A stretch of DNA of 64,000 nt from Mytilus trossulus. Its lineage: Eukaryota; Mollusca; Bivalvia; Mytilida; Mytilidae. The DNA lies in the NCBI RefSeq assembly GCF_036588685.1, contig NC_086382.1:65704929-65768928 (forward strand), written 5' to 3'. Below the pieces are notes generated by a model, which searched no databases, had not been told where the DNA came from, and worked only from the letters and a program-made list of their open reading frames with translations. The first letter of the stretch is position 1, and each line of letters opens with the position of its first letter. Below are positions 1 to 12,755 of this stretch, piece after piece. The position numbers were made by a program, and so were the translations under genes.

Positions 1-755
1 ACCCTTGTATTTCTTATACTTTGATGAATACATTTATAGAATCAATTAAAGAACCAATTTTACCACAATTTGAAAATGTACAGGATAGAATTGATTCGTA
101 TCCACAGACATGGAAAGATGAAAATTTGGAATCTGTTGAAAGTATGAGCACAGCAGGCTTTTTGTACGCTGGCTTTGGGGAAACAGGGCGTTGCTTTCAT
201 TGTGGATGTGTATTGACAAATATTCGTCAACAAGGACTTCCTCTAGTTGCACATGCAGCCAGATACCCAACATGCAGTTACGCTAAAAGTAATTTAACAG
301 ACAATGAAATGACAGAAGCAATAGCAGGGTTCAACAATAACGATGAAAAGTCGAAAATTGCCGAAGCAGTAAAAGAAAAATTTCAAAATCTTGATATCCG
401 AATAAAAACATTCGACTCATATGAAAGTAAAAATGGTCAAATTGACATTGACATATATGGCGTAGCTGTAGCAGGATTTTATTATATTGGACTCGAAAAC
501 ATTGTTCAGTGTTTTCAATGTAGTGTGAGATTTTACGGAATACCCAGCGATCAAAATCCTTGGAGTATGCACGCATCTCTTTCCCCGACATGTTCTTATG
601 TAATCAAAGAAAAAGGAGATAGCTTTATTAAGGAACTTCAGACAGCAAAAGATCAAACGTTAAATTCAGATTACACGGTTATAACATTTATAAGAAAAAC
701 TTGTGATAGTACAAAACGACGAGAGTGGCCAAAGAATTTATTTCGGCCATGGTGA
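1..755 (+). CDS. BIR-domain (IAP-like) protein, copy 1, 5'-truncated by window edge
   Basis: The frame is open from the first bases to TGA at 753-755 (about 250 codons). The codons before the TTG at 21 align with an internal part of copy 2 (3843-4603), so this is the 3' part of a longer gene that starts outside the window. Two BIR modules are visible. BIR1 (about 75-290) has the R-x3-Y-x2-W lead-in and C-x2-C-x16-H-x6-C. BIR2 (about 385-600) has GFYYIG and C-x2-C-x16-H-x6-C with NPW before the His. Both keep perfect zinc-ligand spacing. BIR1 lacks the usual Trp before the His. No RING or CARD follows; the protein ends 50 or so residues after BIR2 in a basic tail. BIR proteins bind caspases or other partners in apoptosis and immunity, but the target cannot be read here. 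Copy 2 has a TIR-like N-terminus, so copy 1 may too. Confidence 0.8.
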   Translation, partial: PCISYTLMNTFIESIKEPILPQFENVQDRIDSYPQTWKDENLESVESMSTAGFLYAGFGETGRCFHCGCVLTNIRQQGLPLVAHAARYPTCSYAKSNLTDNEMTEAIAGFNNNDEKSKIAEAVKEKFQNLDIRIKTFDSYESKNGQIDIDIYGVAVAGFYYIGLENIVQCFQCSVRFYGIPSDQNPWSMHASLSPTCSYVIKEKGDSFIKELQTAKDQTLNSDYTVITFIRKTCDSTKRREWPKNLFRPW

Positions 756-1560
756 CATTAAAGAGTTTCACCGAACAAGACTTTTTATTAGCATGGTAAA
801 TTCTGTATCAATATACAGGTGACTAAAAAATATGTTCTGCATTGGTAAGAGTTTAGAGACAAGCAATACTCATATTTGTTAAACTGAATAATTTAAATAT
901 ATATTCACATGTGTATTGTCTAACGTTTTTCGACATCAGTGTTACACTAAGACAAAATTTTTGAGTATCAAAATTGTAGTCTAAACGTGGAAAAACTTAT
1001 AAAGCAAAAAGGATCAAATTAAACGCTTAACCCTCACAGTGAATCTGAGCTATATACGAGGGAGCTATATTCCTTAATTCTGAACGATTCGCAAAAGAGA
1101 ATCAGAAGATACCGACGGGATATTCCAACTCATAAGTAAATGACAAACTGACAACTCCGTGTCAATAAAAACACCCAAAACGACAAACAACGGAATACAC
1201 AATGTAGAAATCACGAACCCTGAGCAACACGAATTACACCCCTACCAAAAACATCAGGTGATCGCAGATGCAACAGATGGAGTAGCGGGAACAAGGAATG
1301 TGTCAAAGTCGAAGAGACAACAACCCGACCAAAAAAAAACCCACAGCAACAGAAAACCGATAAAGGAAATTTGCTTTTCAAATTACGAAAGATCAAGCAC
1401 ACAATGAAGATTGTATCGTCATAAAACAGTTTAAGAATTGAAAAAGAAAAAAAGTGGACTTAAGAGGAAACATTAACCATACTATATTTTGTTTTTGTTT
1501 AAAACCTTTTGATCTAATAAGGGCAACAGTAGTATACAGTTGTTCAAAAGTCATAAAAGA
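756..1560 (+). repeat. 3' flank of BIR copy 1, duplicated downstream of copy 2
   Basis: This flank aligns in order with 4604-5945 (for example GAGGGAGCTATATTCCTTAA at about 1060 against the matching stretch at 5015). The tandem duplication therefore covers the genes and roughly 0.8-1.3 kb downstream. F6-like sequence (about 1090-1290), F7-like sequence (about 1290-1400) and the start of an F2 copy (about 1517-1560) are within the duplicated part, so they were there before the duplication. The short open frame at 1159-1407 is inside these repeats and is not a gene. Confidence 0.6.
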
Positions 1561-1690
1561 GAGGCGTTAGATACCAGAGGACCATTAAAACTCATAGATT
1601 GAAAGTAAACTGACAACGCCAAAAAGACAAACTAACAAATAATAGTACACAAGACACAACATGAAAAACTAAAGACTAAGCAACACGCAC
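1560..1690 (+). repeat. F6 dispersed repeat
   Basis: ATACCAGAGG, ACTGACAACGCC and ACTAAGCAACACG, in the same order as the copies at 5060, 31075 and (reverse) 6930, 27290 and 30090. No coding potential. Confidence 0.5.
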
Positions 1691-1699
1691 ACCGCATCC

Positions 1700-3013
1700 C
1701 AATTTAAAGTGTGAATATATTGTTTGTTTTCTTTAAAGGTTGATAGTTATCAAAATCATGTTTTGAATAAAAATATCATAGTGGTATAGTTCCATAACAA
1801 TTTTTAAAATGTTATACAAAACTTGAAATTTCAGTGAGTGGTAAATAATTTGAAATATATTTATCATGTTGATCCAAATGTAGGTAAACATATTGACACT
1901 TTTAGTAAAATGATGTTGAAGGAAATGTGCACTTGCAGAGTTCGATTTGGTAAAATATGTGATTTGCGTTTGCAATTAGTTTGTTGTGAACCTTAAATAT
2001 TTAGATTTTATCGTATATTATGCAGTTTTTATTAGTGACTTATTCTAAAGTGTATCAATTGTTAACTTCGATTTTGTCTGATGTGTTTTCTATTTTATTG
2101 TCCATTATGATTATGTATTCTCTTAGACGCATCTGTTGGTACCCTGTCTGCCGTTGTAAAGACGTATTATCTAAATAAATATATATCTTAGGAGACTACG
2201 AAATGACGATAAAAATATCTTCCACATTTTGATGCCAAATTTCTACAATAGACATCAGCAATAGAATGACAAAACAAAGACTATTTTATAAGTCTATTAA
2301 TATAACCTGGACAATGTTTGGTTTTTCGCCAGCATTATACAATAGTTGTTACGTCTAGTTTATTTTCAATACAGATACACCATCATTGTTATGATCTTTA
2401 ATTATAAACGACATTGAATTCAAACTAAAAATAGAATTAATGTTTTGATCCATATAATGGTGTTGTTTTTCTTCTAAATACCGACTTTCACTTGAAATCA
2501 ACGTAAATGATCCATTTCATCCAACTGCTGTCCGAAACTGGAATTTAAAGAGTTCGACAAAAATGGAACGGATGATGAATTTCTCTTTTCGTATATTAAA
2601 TTCATGATTGTAAACACAAGTTTTGTTTATATTTTTTTATGCTTTGAGTCCTGTGCATATGGTATATTGATTTGTCAGCACGTCATTATTGGCGACTCTA
2701 AATATATATTTACGTCACCGGAAAAAAACCAACATATTGGAATATTCTACAAATATGCTTTTCTATTAGGTGCTTTTATGACGATAAAAAGAATAGACCA
2801 TTATATCAATAGTGAACGCTTAATACATAGCTTAAAGTTACACGGACTTCCATCGAAACTGAATGTGTTATGTGGTGCTTCTTATTCTAAGCAGTTAGGT
2901 CACTATGGTTATTGTTCCCTGGTTGATTAAAAATTAATCCAGGGGAAAATACGAAAGTTCTATTATACTTTAAAGTTGCAAATTTTATTATCAAACAACA
3001 GTTTTCAACAAAA
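1700..3013. other. Gene-free spacer upstream of TIR-BIR copy 2
   Basis: AT-rich sequence without a recognisable gene or RNA. A frame that is open for about 140 codons ends at 2930 but has no recognisable domain (see rejected items). The promoter of copy 2 must lie here; no convincing TATA box decides its place. Confidence 0.4.
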
Positions 3014-4603
3014 ATGGAACAGGAAAAAGTAATATGTTTTTCGTCCGATATTGTTTTACTTATTTATGACCCAGACGACGGGAATACCTGCGAGTTAATT
3101 CGAGATAAACTTACGGACAATAACATACTTTGCTACGGACTGAGTGATACTCCCGGCGAACAGATGCTTCAGGTATATAGGAATTTAGCCCCAGTTGTGA
3201 AAAAAGCTGTATTCCTGTTTTCACATTCTTCTGCAAGAAATAATGTACTTTAGTACATTATGTCTATGATTGTTGACGGAATAACAAAAGAAAACATAAT
3301 AACAGTATTCATACCTTATGCAATACCCCACTTAGATAAACTCAAAATTTTACAGCACGCCGAAGTAATAAGAACGGATTCAGAGACATGGCTCGATGAC
3401 TTAATTACTGAAGTGATATTAGTTTTACCAAGCTTTACACATATATTGAGCAAAGGGAATTTAATAGACAGTCTTATGTTTCAAGGATTGTGTATTCAAC
3501 ATATGCAAACAGATATTCTAGGAGTGCTAGTGGTTGCTGACAAACTATGTTTACAAATTGATTTAAACGAGTATTTAAAATATCAAGATCGTCATCATGT
3601 GTATAAAACACCAACTGTGATAGCAGAATTCCGCTTTTTACGTAACATAAATTCGTCAGTTATAATAACAGTTAACGAGAAAGAAGGACAAAAAACCCTA
3701 GCATCAGCTAAGGAAGATATCGGTGTCTTTGCTGCTTCTGTGATTGACACATCGTTAACTTTATCAAGATGTGATTGGTCAGTCGCATGCACTGTGAAAG
3801 GAAAATTCAAAGCTGAAGAACAACAATTTCTTTTTGAAATTTACCCTTGTATTTCTTTTACTTTGCTGAATAAATTTATAGAATCAAGTAAAGGACCGTG
3901 TATGCCACAATTTGAAAATGTACAAGATAGAATCGATTCATATCCCCAGACATGGAAAGATGAAAATTCTGAATGTGTTCAAAGTATTAGCGCTGCAGGC
4001 TTTCTTTACACGGGATTTGGAGAAACATGGCGTTGCTTTTATTGTGGATGTGTATTGACAAATATTTGTCAACAAGGACTTCCTCTAGCTACACATGCAG
4101 CCAGATACCCAACATGCAGATATGTAAGAAGTAATTTAACAGACGATGAAATAACAGAAGCAATAGTAGATTTTAAGGTTACCGACAAAAAGTCGAAAAT
4201 TGCCGAAGCAGTAAAAGATAAATTTCAAGTCCTTTATACCCGAATAAGAACTTTCGAGTCATATGCAAGTAAAAACGATCAAACTGATATTGACATATAT
4301 GGATTAGCTGTAGCAGGATTTTATTATATTGGACTCGAAAACATTGTTCAGTGTTTTCAATGTAGTGTGAGATTTTACGGAATACTCAGCGATCAAAGTC
4401 CTTGGAGTATGCACGCATCACTTTCACCAACATGTGCGTATGTAATCAAAGAAAAGGGGAACTACTTTCTAAAGGAACTTCAGACAGCAAAAGATCAAAC
4501 ATTGAATTCAGATTACACGGTAATAACATTTATAAGAAAAACTTGTGATAGTCCAAAACGACGAGAGTGGCCAAAGAATTTATTTCGACCATGGTGTTAC
4601 TGA
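3014..4603 (+). pseudogene. TIR-like + tandem BIR gene, copy 2, interrupted by an in-frame TAG
   Basis: An ATG at 3014 opens a frame that meets TAG at 3251-3253 and then continues in the same frame to the stop at 4601-4603. The first part (3014-3250) looks like a divergent TIR domain: a VLLIYDPDD opening strand, DTPGEQ, then VVKKAVFLFSHSSA. The sequence after the stop (IITVFIP and onward) continues the fold. A stretch of about 150 residues that I do not recognise follows. BIR1 (about 3920-4130) and BIR2 (about 4230-4440) both have C-x2-C-x16-H-x6-C. The C-terminal part is very close to copy 1. Possibilities are a nonsense allele, a sequencing error, readthrough, reinitiation at ATG 3260 or 3266, or removal of an in-frame 81-nt segment (3173-3253, CAG|GTATAT to CTTTAG|TAC). 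The last would delete the TIR core, so I favour a broken gene. The TIR call is tentative; the BIR calls are firm. Confidence 0.7.
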
Positions 4604-4697
4604 AGAGTTTCACAGAACAATACCGTTAATTTAATAAGCGCTTTGAAGACTTCAGCAATATATAAATGACAAAGAATTATGCATTGGTCCGAGTTTA

Positions 4698-4703
4698 AAT
4701 AAA
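4698..4703 (+). promoter_or_regulatory. AATAAA polyadenylation signal of TIR-BIR copy 2
   Basis: AATAAA lies 95 bases after the stop codon of copy 2, at a spacing usual for a short 3' UTR. The matching place in copy 1 (about 855-900) has no AATAAA. Confidence 0.45.
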
Positions 4704-4755
4704 ATTAATTACCTTATTTGTTAGACTGTATGATTTGAATATATGTACACATACA

Positions 4756-4866
4756 CAAAAAGAAGATGTGGTATGATTGCCAATGAGACAAATCTATACA
4801 AGAGACCAAAATGACACAGAAATTAACATCTATAGGTCTAAGTACGGCCTTCAACAATGAGAACAT
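4756..4866 (-). mobile_element. F1 insertion: short 5'-truncated Penelope-like tail
   Basis: About 110 bp matching the 3' end of the element at 49.1-49.2 kb, in antisense orientation. Copy 1 of the duplication lacks it at the equivalent site (about 921-930) and serves as the empty site. ACAT is found once there, and on both sides of the insert here, which suggests a 4-bp target duplication. The insertion is therefore younger than the gene duplication. Confidence 0.55.
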
Positions 4867-6035
4867 TTTATATTGTGTGACGTTTTTTGACAGCATTATT
4901 GCTCGATGACAAAATATTTTAAACCCAAAACTTAATACAAATATAGAAGAGCTGATAATACTAAAAGAATCAATATGAAAACTAAACCCATACAATGAAT
5001 CGAGATTTACACGTGGGAGCTGTATTTCTTAATTATTAACGAGTCACAAAAGTGCTGCAGCAGTTATCACAGGGATATCTAAACTCATAAAATAATGAAT
5101 GACTAACAACTCCATGGTAGTAACACACAAATGATAAACAACAAAATACAAAACACAAAATTGAAAGCAATAGACTGAGCAAAACAAACCCCTGTTAAAA
5201 CGGAGGTGATCACAGCTGCTCCTAAAGAGTAAGCGGAACCTGTTCCATGTGTGGCACTTGTTGTGTTACTTCTATACACATATTTTAAAGTTCTATCAAA
5301 TAAAAGCCCTAACGCAATAACGGATTGGTACTTGACACTTATCTAAGATATCGCCAAACGTATAAACACCATTGTTCATATCAAGTTGCTTACCCTAAAA
5401 TATGACCGAATGTTTTTTTTTAGATTTAATAACGATATTCAAAAGACAAGACTGTTACCGGAAGACACAACACAGCTATTTAAGAATTTAAAGAATAAAG
5501 TAAAACACTGATAACTAGAGCAAGTGAAAAATTTACAAAATCGAATTTCAAGAAAACGATAGCCTTATAGTCATGCAAGATTTAAACAGAATTGAGAATG
5601 GTAACAAGGAACAGGGAACATTTCAACAAGACAACAACCAGAGCGCAGAGCAGAAAACCGCGGACGAAAGTTAGTTTTTCAATACAACAGATCAAACACA
5701 CAATGAATATTAAGTCTGAATTTTCATAAAGCAGTTCAATGCAATTAAAAATTATGATGCCCATTTCTAAAATTCGTACCATTAAGGCAGCCAATTCAAT
5801 GTTATTGACATTACAGAAACATGCTGTAAGGGGGAAGAGTAGTGGACTGAGAAAAAAATATTACCCATACTTAATTTTGTTTTTGTTTAGAAACTTTTGA
5901 TCTAATTATGGCCGAAGTTGTATACCGTTGTTCATAAATTGATTGTGAGAAAACGAACCAGGGTTACAAAGTAAAACCAAGAGAACAACATCAACTAGAA
6001 AAGGAAAACAACGAAACAACAGAAACACTGAAGTA

Positions 6036-6930
6036 TAACAAAGACAAATGTCAATGCAATGTTTATCACTAAATTGGTTGATATCGTTGACAAATTAAGT
6101 TAAAATGTTCCCGCTTTGCAATCAACTCAAGCAAAAAAAATCGACCCCCCTTGAAGTTAAATGGTTGCTCCCTAAAAGTTAAAACTATCATAAATAGGGC
6201 TACATCAGTCAACAATTGATTCAGTCGTCCGTGCGCGGGCTGTATAGCATTCAAGGTGGCTAAAAACTCCCATCTTCAACAATGTATTATAATCTCAAAC
6301 AATATAAACTCAAACAAATATGTCAACAAAGAAAAACAAAATGACATATACACAAAACACAATCAGTCATCATCCCAAATGAAAGAAAAAAATACCAAAA
6401 ATTACCATAGCATAATAATACAGTGACAAGATTTAAAAGTTCAGAGCCAGGTCAAATGGATATAACATTAGCAACACGACGGGTCCCACATGTGGATCAA
6501 TATCTTTTATTAATTATCCATAGGCGGTAATGGTAACGTTTTCCTCATTTGCTCAGTCCATATCGTTTACTTGAATATTTATGGTGGCTCATATCGAAGC
6601 TGGTGTATTTATACATGTTTGGTTAAGTTTTCGGGAAGGCAAGTGCTATTAGTTTTTTCGCTGGACCCCGGCAAATGGTGAAAAATGTCACTCTCCTCGT
6701 GAAATAATCCCAAAATACTGATCATAAGATTCAATAAAAAATTTGTCCATTCTAATAATTTATTCAAGGTCAAATTTACATATTTCTCTTCTCATCACAT
6801 AAGCACTATAAAACAGTTCTTATTGTTCATTTATGTTCATTTCTAAAATCGCAACATACCCATTGTATAGTGGACTAATATGTTTTTTAATTACGCCATC
6901 TATGTTCCACTACTAAAGGTCCATTAGGTA
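6036..6930. other. Gene-free spacer
   Basis: Only AT-rich sequence with scattered short repeat-like pieces. No frame with domain content and no RNA gene seen. Confidence 0.4.
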
Positions 6931-7165
6931 TTTCGATCCATGTGGAGCATGATCTGCGTACCATTCCGCAGCACCTGAGATCACCCCCAGTTTTTTTGTG
7001 GTGGTGGTGGTGGTGGTTGGTGTCTTGTATCTTAGTCTTTAGTGTTCTATGTTTTGTCTTCTGTGCTATTATGTGTCTGTTCCTTTTTTTAATTTTTAGC
7101 CGTGGTGTTGTCAGTTTATTCTCAATCTATGAGTTTCACTATCTCGTCCCTCTTTTAAAATAAAC
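6930..7165 (-). repeat. F6 repeat, reverse, with a GTG microsatellite
   Basis: The reverse complement of the F6 block is split by a short (GTG)n run at about 6999-7017. The open frame at 6942-7163 comes from this low-complexity sequence and is not a gene. Confidence 0.5.
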
Positions 7166-7844
7166 TTAAAGGTAAAAGTTATAATTTACAAAGACAAATA
7201 ATAGAATTTGATAACACGTTGTTAAGATGATCTATATCATCAGTTAAATAAGTAAATCAAATGAAATAAAATTAAAAAAAAATGAATAAAAGAAATATTA
7301 CTTCCACAGGTCAAAACGTTCCCCAATTAAAATGTTAGACTTAGAATTAGAATTACTTACAATTCTTTAAGGGGATTTGGGTATCATCCTCCATCTAGGA
7401 GTTTGAAGTAGCAAATAACGTTGGGGTAGATCTTTGATGACATGTGCCAATTTTGAGAGTAATATGTAATTTATGTGTAAGACTTTTGATTTAAATATAG
7501 AAAATTGTGTGTTTTATCATAATTACAGCTGTGATTTCTCAAAAACTCCATATTTGTTTGATTAAAAAAAAATCAGCTTTGCAAAATAAGAGGAGGTAAT
7601 TCAGATAAAGTAATTTTTATATTAGAAAGTGTTGTGAATTTACCTATTTTGATATGCAGCCAGAAAACAAGTTCGTTGAAGCTCTGTTTTCTTTTTCTTA
7701 TCTGAAAGCATGTTAATCGAGCTATCTTCTGACATTTTGTCTTAAAGTTCTATCAAAAAGTGTTCTTTTCATCACACATGCATATTCTTTACATATTCTG
7801 ACAACTTTGCACAACCTGTAGCATAAAAATAAAAAAAGACGGTG

Positions 7845-8345
7845 ACCAATACTTTTTATTAGCTTTTCCCATCTCTTTGCGTCCGTCGTCCGTCGTCAGT
7901 CGTCCGTTAACTTTTACAAAAATCTTCTCCTCTGAAACTACTGGGCCAAATTAAACCAAACTTGGCCACAATCATCATTGGAGTATCTAGTTTGAAACAT
8001 GTGTCAGATGAACCGGCCAACCAACAATTATGGCTGCCATGGTTGAAAATAGAACATGGGGGTAAAATGCAGTTTTTGGCTTATAACTCAAAAACCAAAG
8101 CATTTAGAGCAAATCTGACTTGGGTAAAATTGTTTAACAGGTCAAGATCTATGCGCCCTGAAATTTTCATATGAATCGGACAACCCGTTGTTGGGTTGCT
8201 GCCCCTGAATTGGTAATTTTAAGGAAATTTTACTGTTTTTGGTTATTATCTTGAATATTATTATCGATAGAGATAAACTGTAAACAGCAATAATGTAGAC
8301 TTGACCGGGGCATAGAAATATGGTCAGTTGATCAGCGTCTCCTGT
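7845..8345 (+). repeat. F5 dispersed repeat
   Basis: It begins with tandem CCGTCGT units, then TCTTCTCCTCTGAAACTA, CCAAACTTGGCC and CTGTAAACAGCAATAATG. The same order recurs at 23828-24490 and in both arms at 51.5-52.8 kb. Open frames inside are incidental. Confidence 0.65.
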
Positions 8346-10020
8346 CCGCTGATATGATGTATAAATCACTGCTCCGTCTAGTCAGCATTTGGAGGTCTCG
8401 TCTTTGCTATAAAAAAGCATTTTAGAACTCAACACGATTTTGTTTGAGTTTAGTGGTAGTTCTAGTTACAGAACAGCCACAAAGATTGGTTTCAAATAAA
8501 AACCTTAATCTAGGTTGCCCAGTGTTTGAATACGTATATATTGATATTGAGTTACCTATAAGTAATACTTTGATATAAAGTTATTGTTTGTCGTAAATAT
8601 AAAATTATTTAAGTTAATCAATTCCTCCTGTACATTCATTTAATTACATGTAACCACATATTTCAATTCTTAGATACGCTTCAATACAAATTCGGGTCAG
8701 GCTACGACGTAACCAACAAAAAATATGTGACTACAATATACTTCTATTAAAGTACAAGCCGGATTTTTTCTTATAAATTACAATCTTTATTTCTTTTATG
8801 TAAATAGGAAATACGTGTAATTTTCTTTACGTTGATGTTGTATACTGAAAAGAAAACATTATAAGACGCAACCTTTTATTAAATAACACCTACGATTGTG
8901 TTATGGAAGCGGGGCAAGATCGATCATAACATGATTTGTAATGCAACGTTCAAGGTAACGACAGTCCTTTTGTGTGTATTTCATATCTGATTTTTTTTAT
9001 GTTTCGGTAATTGTTTCTCTTTTCGTTATTTGTTTTTGTCCTTTACTCTCTAATCTTTATTTTTTCTGTCCTATATCTTTTTTCTCTATGTATTAAGATT
9101 ACGTTTTGACCCACCTGGGCTGTTTATTTTATAGTCCTTGATTCTTCTAAAATTGTAGATGTAACCAATATAAATGCTCCCAGTGTACAGAATCAATTTA
9201 AAAAAAACATCGTTCAGGCAGATGGGGCTGGGGTTGTGGGTTGGTTGGTTTGGGGTAATGTGGGGGAATAGGAGGTTTAGATAATGAACTTCTCAGCTTC
9301 TAGCTTGACGCTAGATGCTATAATGGGCATCTTCACCTAGGTCAATGTACCTCTTAACAATTTAACCTGTACTCGTTGTATTTGAGCAGTCAAAATGCGT
9401 TGAAAATTCTTTATATGTCATATACAGTCACTGATCCAATTTCACGTTTCCTCATGAATATTTAAAAGTTAATGCCGGAAAAATATTTAAATATTTATGA
9501 CGACCACTTCAAGCTGTCCTTGTTTCCAATGTATACAACGACGCCAGTAACGACTCAATTTTTTTTTCTTTTACAATTTTAAGAATTTTTTTTTTCACCT
9601 TTTAATATTTTTCTGTTTGAAACCTATAAAATGTTATGTTTTATGCTTATTGTTGATATTTTAGGCCATACTAACGAATTCGTTCACCATTGATTAGAAT
9701 AGTAATGTAAATTTCAAGGTGTTGTATATTTCTCAGCCAGATGTGAGGCCCTTTTAAAGAGGAATTTTGTTCCCAATATTTAAATCAAATAAATAACAAT
9801 AACACAATAAACAAGAATTGAAAATATGTTTTTTTCTGGATTGCAGTATAAAGACAATAATAGTGTATTGACTTGACACATCAACGATATAAGGATATGG
9901 CCCGAAGCAGGGAAAAAGCTTGGCAGAGTCTCGCATTTCCCCGTTTCTAAACCTCATCCTTATATTGTTGATATGTCAAGTCATTTCACTATTTTTTCTA
10001 TGTCCTATATTAGTTATAAA

Positions 10021-10606
<586 letters not shown>

Positions 10607-10784
10607 TATTTTTATGATATATCAACGGACATCACTGTGGAAGTATTAACGCAAAACACATGTTCCAGATTTCTTTCAATCTATATCTGTTTTCAAGATA
10701 ATAATCAAAACTTCTGTTTACCCCTATGAGCTATTTTAAGCCATGGTGGACATCTTGAATTGGTCGGCAAACGGGATCAATTGA

Positions 10785-10905
10785 CATATTTACCCAATGG
10801 TGACTGTGGCCAAGTTTGGTCGAGTTTGGTCCGGTTGTGTAAGAGAAGATTTTTTTTAAAGATTTCTAACGACGACGACCCAGGCGAGCTAAAGAGGGTT
10901 TGTGA
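10785..10905 (-). repeat. F5-related block in unit A
   Basis: Antisense to F5: GGCCAAGTTTGGTC, AGAGAAGATTTTTTTT and AACGACGACGA in the reverse order of the F5 head. A matching block sits at about 15145-15240 in unit B. Confidence 0.45.
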
Positions 10906-10972
10906 CCCATTTTTAAAAATTATTCTTTTAAAAAAGGAAGATAATATCAACTACATTTGGCAAATTCTTTTT

Positions 10973-11229
10973 AGGGGTCTCGGTAACCGAGTTGTCTACG
11001 TAGTTACTACTATAACCACTAGCCAGTCAACACTGATTTGTGAGTTCAAATCCCCTCTGTGGGTGCACTCGACTTCAGTCCTAATTGACCAGGTTTGTCA
11101 GTTTCCAAATCGAATGTCGGTGGTTTCTCTTGGCACTCCGGTTTCCTCCACCAAAAAGAACTGGCCGCCACGAAATAGCCCTAAAATGGCACTAATAACT
11201 AGCGTTTAAACACCAACAATCAATCAATC
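10973..11229 (+). mobile_element. tRNA-derived SINE (RUDI/V-SINE-like), unit A
   Basis: The head has a box A-like segment (CCGAGTTGTCTACGTAGTT) and a box B-like segment (GAGTTCAAATCCCC). A conserved central part follows (CTCCGGTTTCCTCCACCA, then GGCCGCCACGAAATAGCC) and a CAATCAATCAATC tail. This order fits mollusc V-SINEs of the RUDI type; the family name is from memory of the family, not a search. The frame at 10760-11209 overlaps it and is not a gene. Confidence 0.75.
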
Positions 11230-12008
11230 CTGTTCCCTTTTCTAAAATTAAACGTAACCTACAATTCATGTAACATGTTTGATGGAATTGAAAATTGAAT
11301 GTACACTGAATGGAAATCACAGTAAAAAGGAATAGTTTTCATAAAATTATTTCTAATGTAAATTAATCTACCAATTGATGTAACAAAAGTGCATTTAATT
11401 TGTATTCAGTTTCTACCTGCGGTAGATTTGGCATGCCGCTTTGCAAAGTTGTATAAGCCTGTATTCATCATCCTTTCGAAGGATATTTATATTCAAATGA
11501 AACGAAATGAAAAAACTTGTTTTCCGATAATATATATATTGTGACATTTACAACTGGCAATGCTATTGATATTATTCCTAAAGTTGTCAAGGTCGTATCA
11601 ATTCAAGCAATTACCATAGCTCGTCAGATTTAAAACACTTAAAGGAAGAGAATCATTTGAACAAGAAGCATTACTTGCGTTATATTTCTTTGATAAAAAC
11701 AACCCTAAAAAACAAATATATGTTGGAAGATATATAGATGTAAATCAGCACGAAAATCGGCACTTGTGAGACAGTCGCTTCATCAGCCCGAACGATATCA
11801 TCCCAGGGATCATAGGCATTTCAATTGCGCTATTTATCATGGAATCAATGTCCCAATTAGGTCATTCTTAAATTTTCGATATTTCTCACAGACGTGGCTG
11901 TTTCATGCATCATAAGTTAAAAGAAAGGACACTATATTAAACTTTCATGCAAGTCATGTTTTAGGTTACCTTTTTTCGGTCGTCACTTACGGGCCTGTGC
12001 CCTATAGC

Positions 12009-12160
12009 TTCTTTTTGGAATTTTGGATCCTCAATGCTCTTCAACTTTGTACTTGTTTGGCTTTATATTTTGATATGAGCGTCACTGATGAGTCTTATGT
12101 AGACGAAACGCGCGTCTGACGTACTAAATTATAATCCTGGTACCTTTGATAACTATTTCT
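12009..12160 (-). mobile_element. F4 insertion in unit A with target-site duplication
   Basis: Reverse copy of F4: GGATCCTCAATGCTCTTCAA, GACGAAACGCGCGTCTGACG, GGTACCTTTGATAACTATT. TTCT at 12009-12012 and 12157-12160 flanks it. Unit B has TATAGC-CTCT-ACATG with no insert (about 16460-16472), so this is a filled and empty site pair. Confidence 0.7.
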
Positions 12161-12755
12161 ACATGTTTTACTGGTTTTGTTTTTGAATAAACCATGACAC
12201 ACAGTCCATGTTATATCTTCCAATGATAATCTCAGTATTGAAGCAAATAGAACTGTTTGTCTTCGAGTTGTACATTCTTAATGGTACACGGCGAAATTGT
12301 AAGTATCCTTTAGTGTACAATCCTGTCTCCTGTAAATATAAATAAGGTCCATTATTCTGTTTCTTTTAATTTAATTAAAGTCCTTCTAAGATGTTTGCAC
12401 CAATAATTTTTGTGACTTATACTGTCTTGAACAATATTATGATGAACACTTCTACAGAAAATGGTTAAAAATCACCGACAATCAATTGCAATATTATTTT
12501 ATTTGTAGGAATTTGAACAACTTGCAGTTTTTACATTTGTCAAACAATACGCCTCGATAACTGCAAGCAAGCAAAGCCAACAACTATTAATAACATCGAA
12601 AACTTGAGCCATCAATCAGGGCTTGGTAGAACTTATACACTATGAAGTCATAGGCGGTACATAATACCTCTACGGTTATTATCAGATTTTGTTTACATTG
12701 CCATCAAAGTATATTACCAACCAATAATGAAATTCTTCATTATCTCTCTGGAGAA

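Larger units (their letters stand above)
4604..5945 (+). repeat. 3' flank of BIR copy 2, partner of 756-1560
   Basis: Homologous to the copy 1 flank but longer, because of an F1 insertion at 4756-4866 and further unaligned sequence at about 5240-5580. It contains the same F6 (about 5060-5240), F7 (about 5580-5700) and F2 (about 5905-6035) blocks. No gene is visible. Confidence 0.55.

Noticed and set aside
2512..2930. About 140 codons open on the plus strand just upstream of TIR-BIR copy 2
   Set aside because: No recognisable domain, no clear start (first ATG at 2604), no splice link to 3014, and AT-rich composition like the spacer. A chance frame is the simpler reading, though it is the longest unexplained one.
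10990..11045. tRNA-like sequence with box A and box B
   Set aside because: The head of a SINE, not a tRNA gene: no cloverleaf I can close, and it is continuous with the SINE body.
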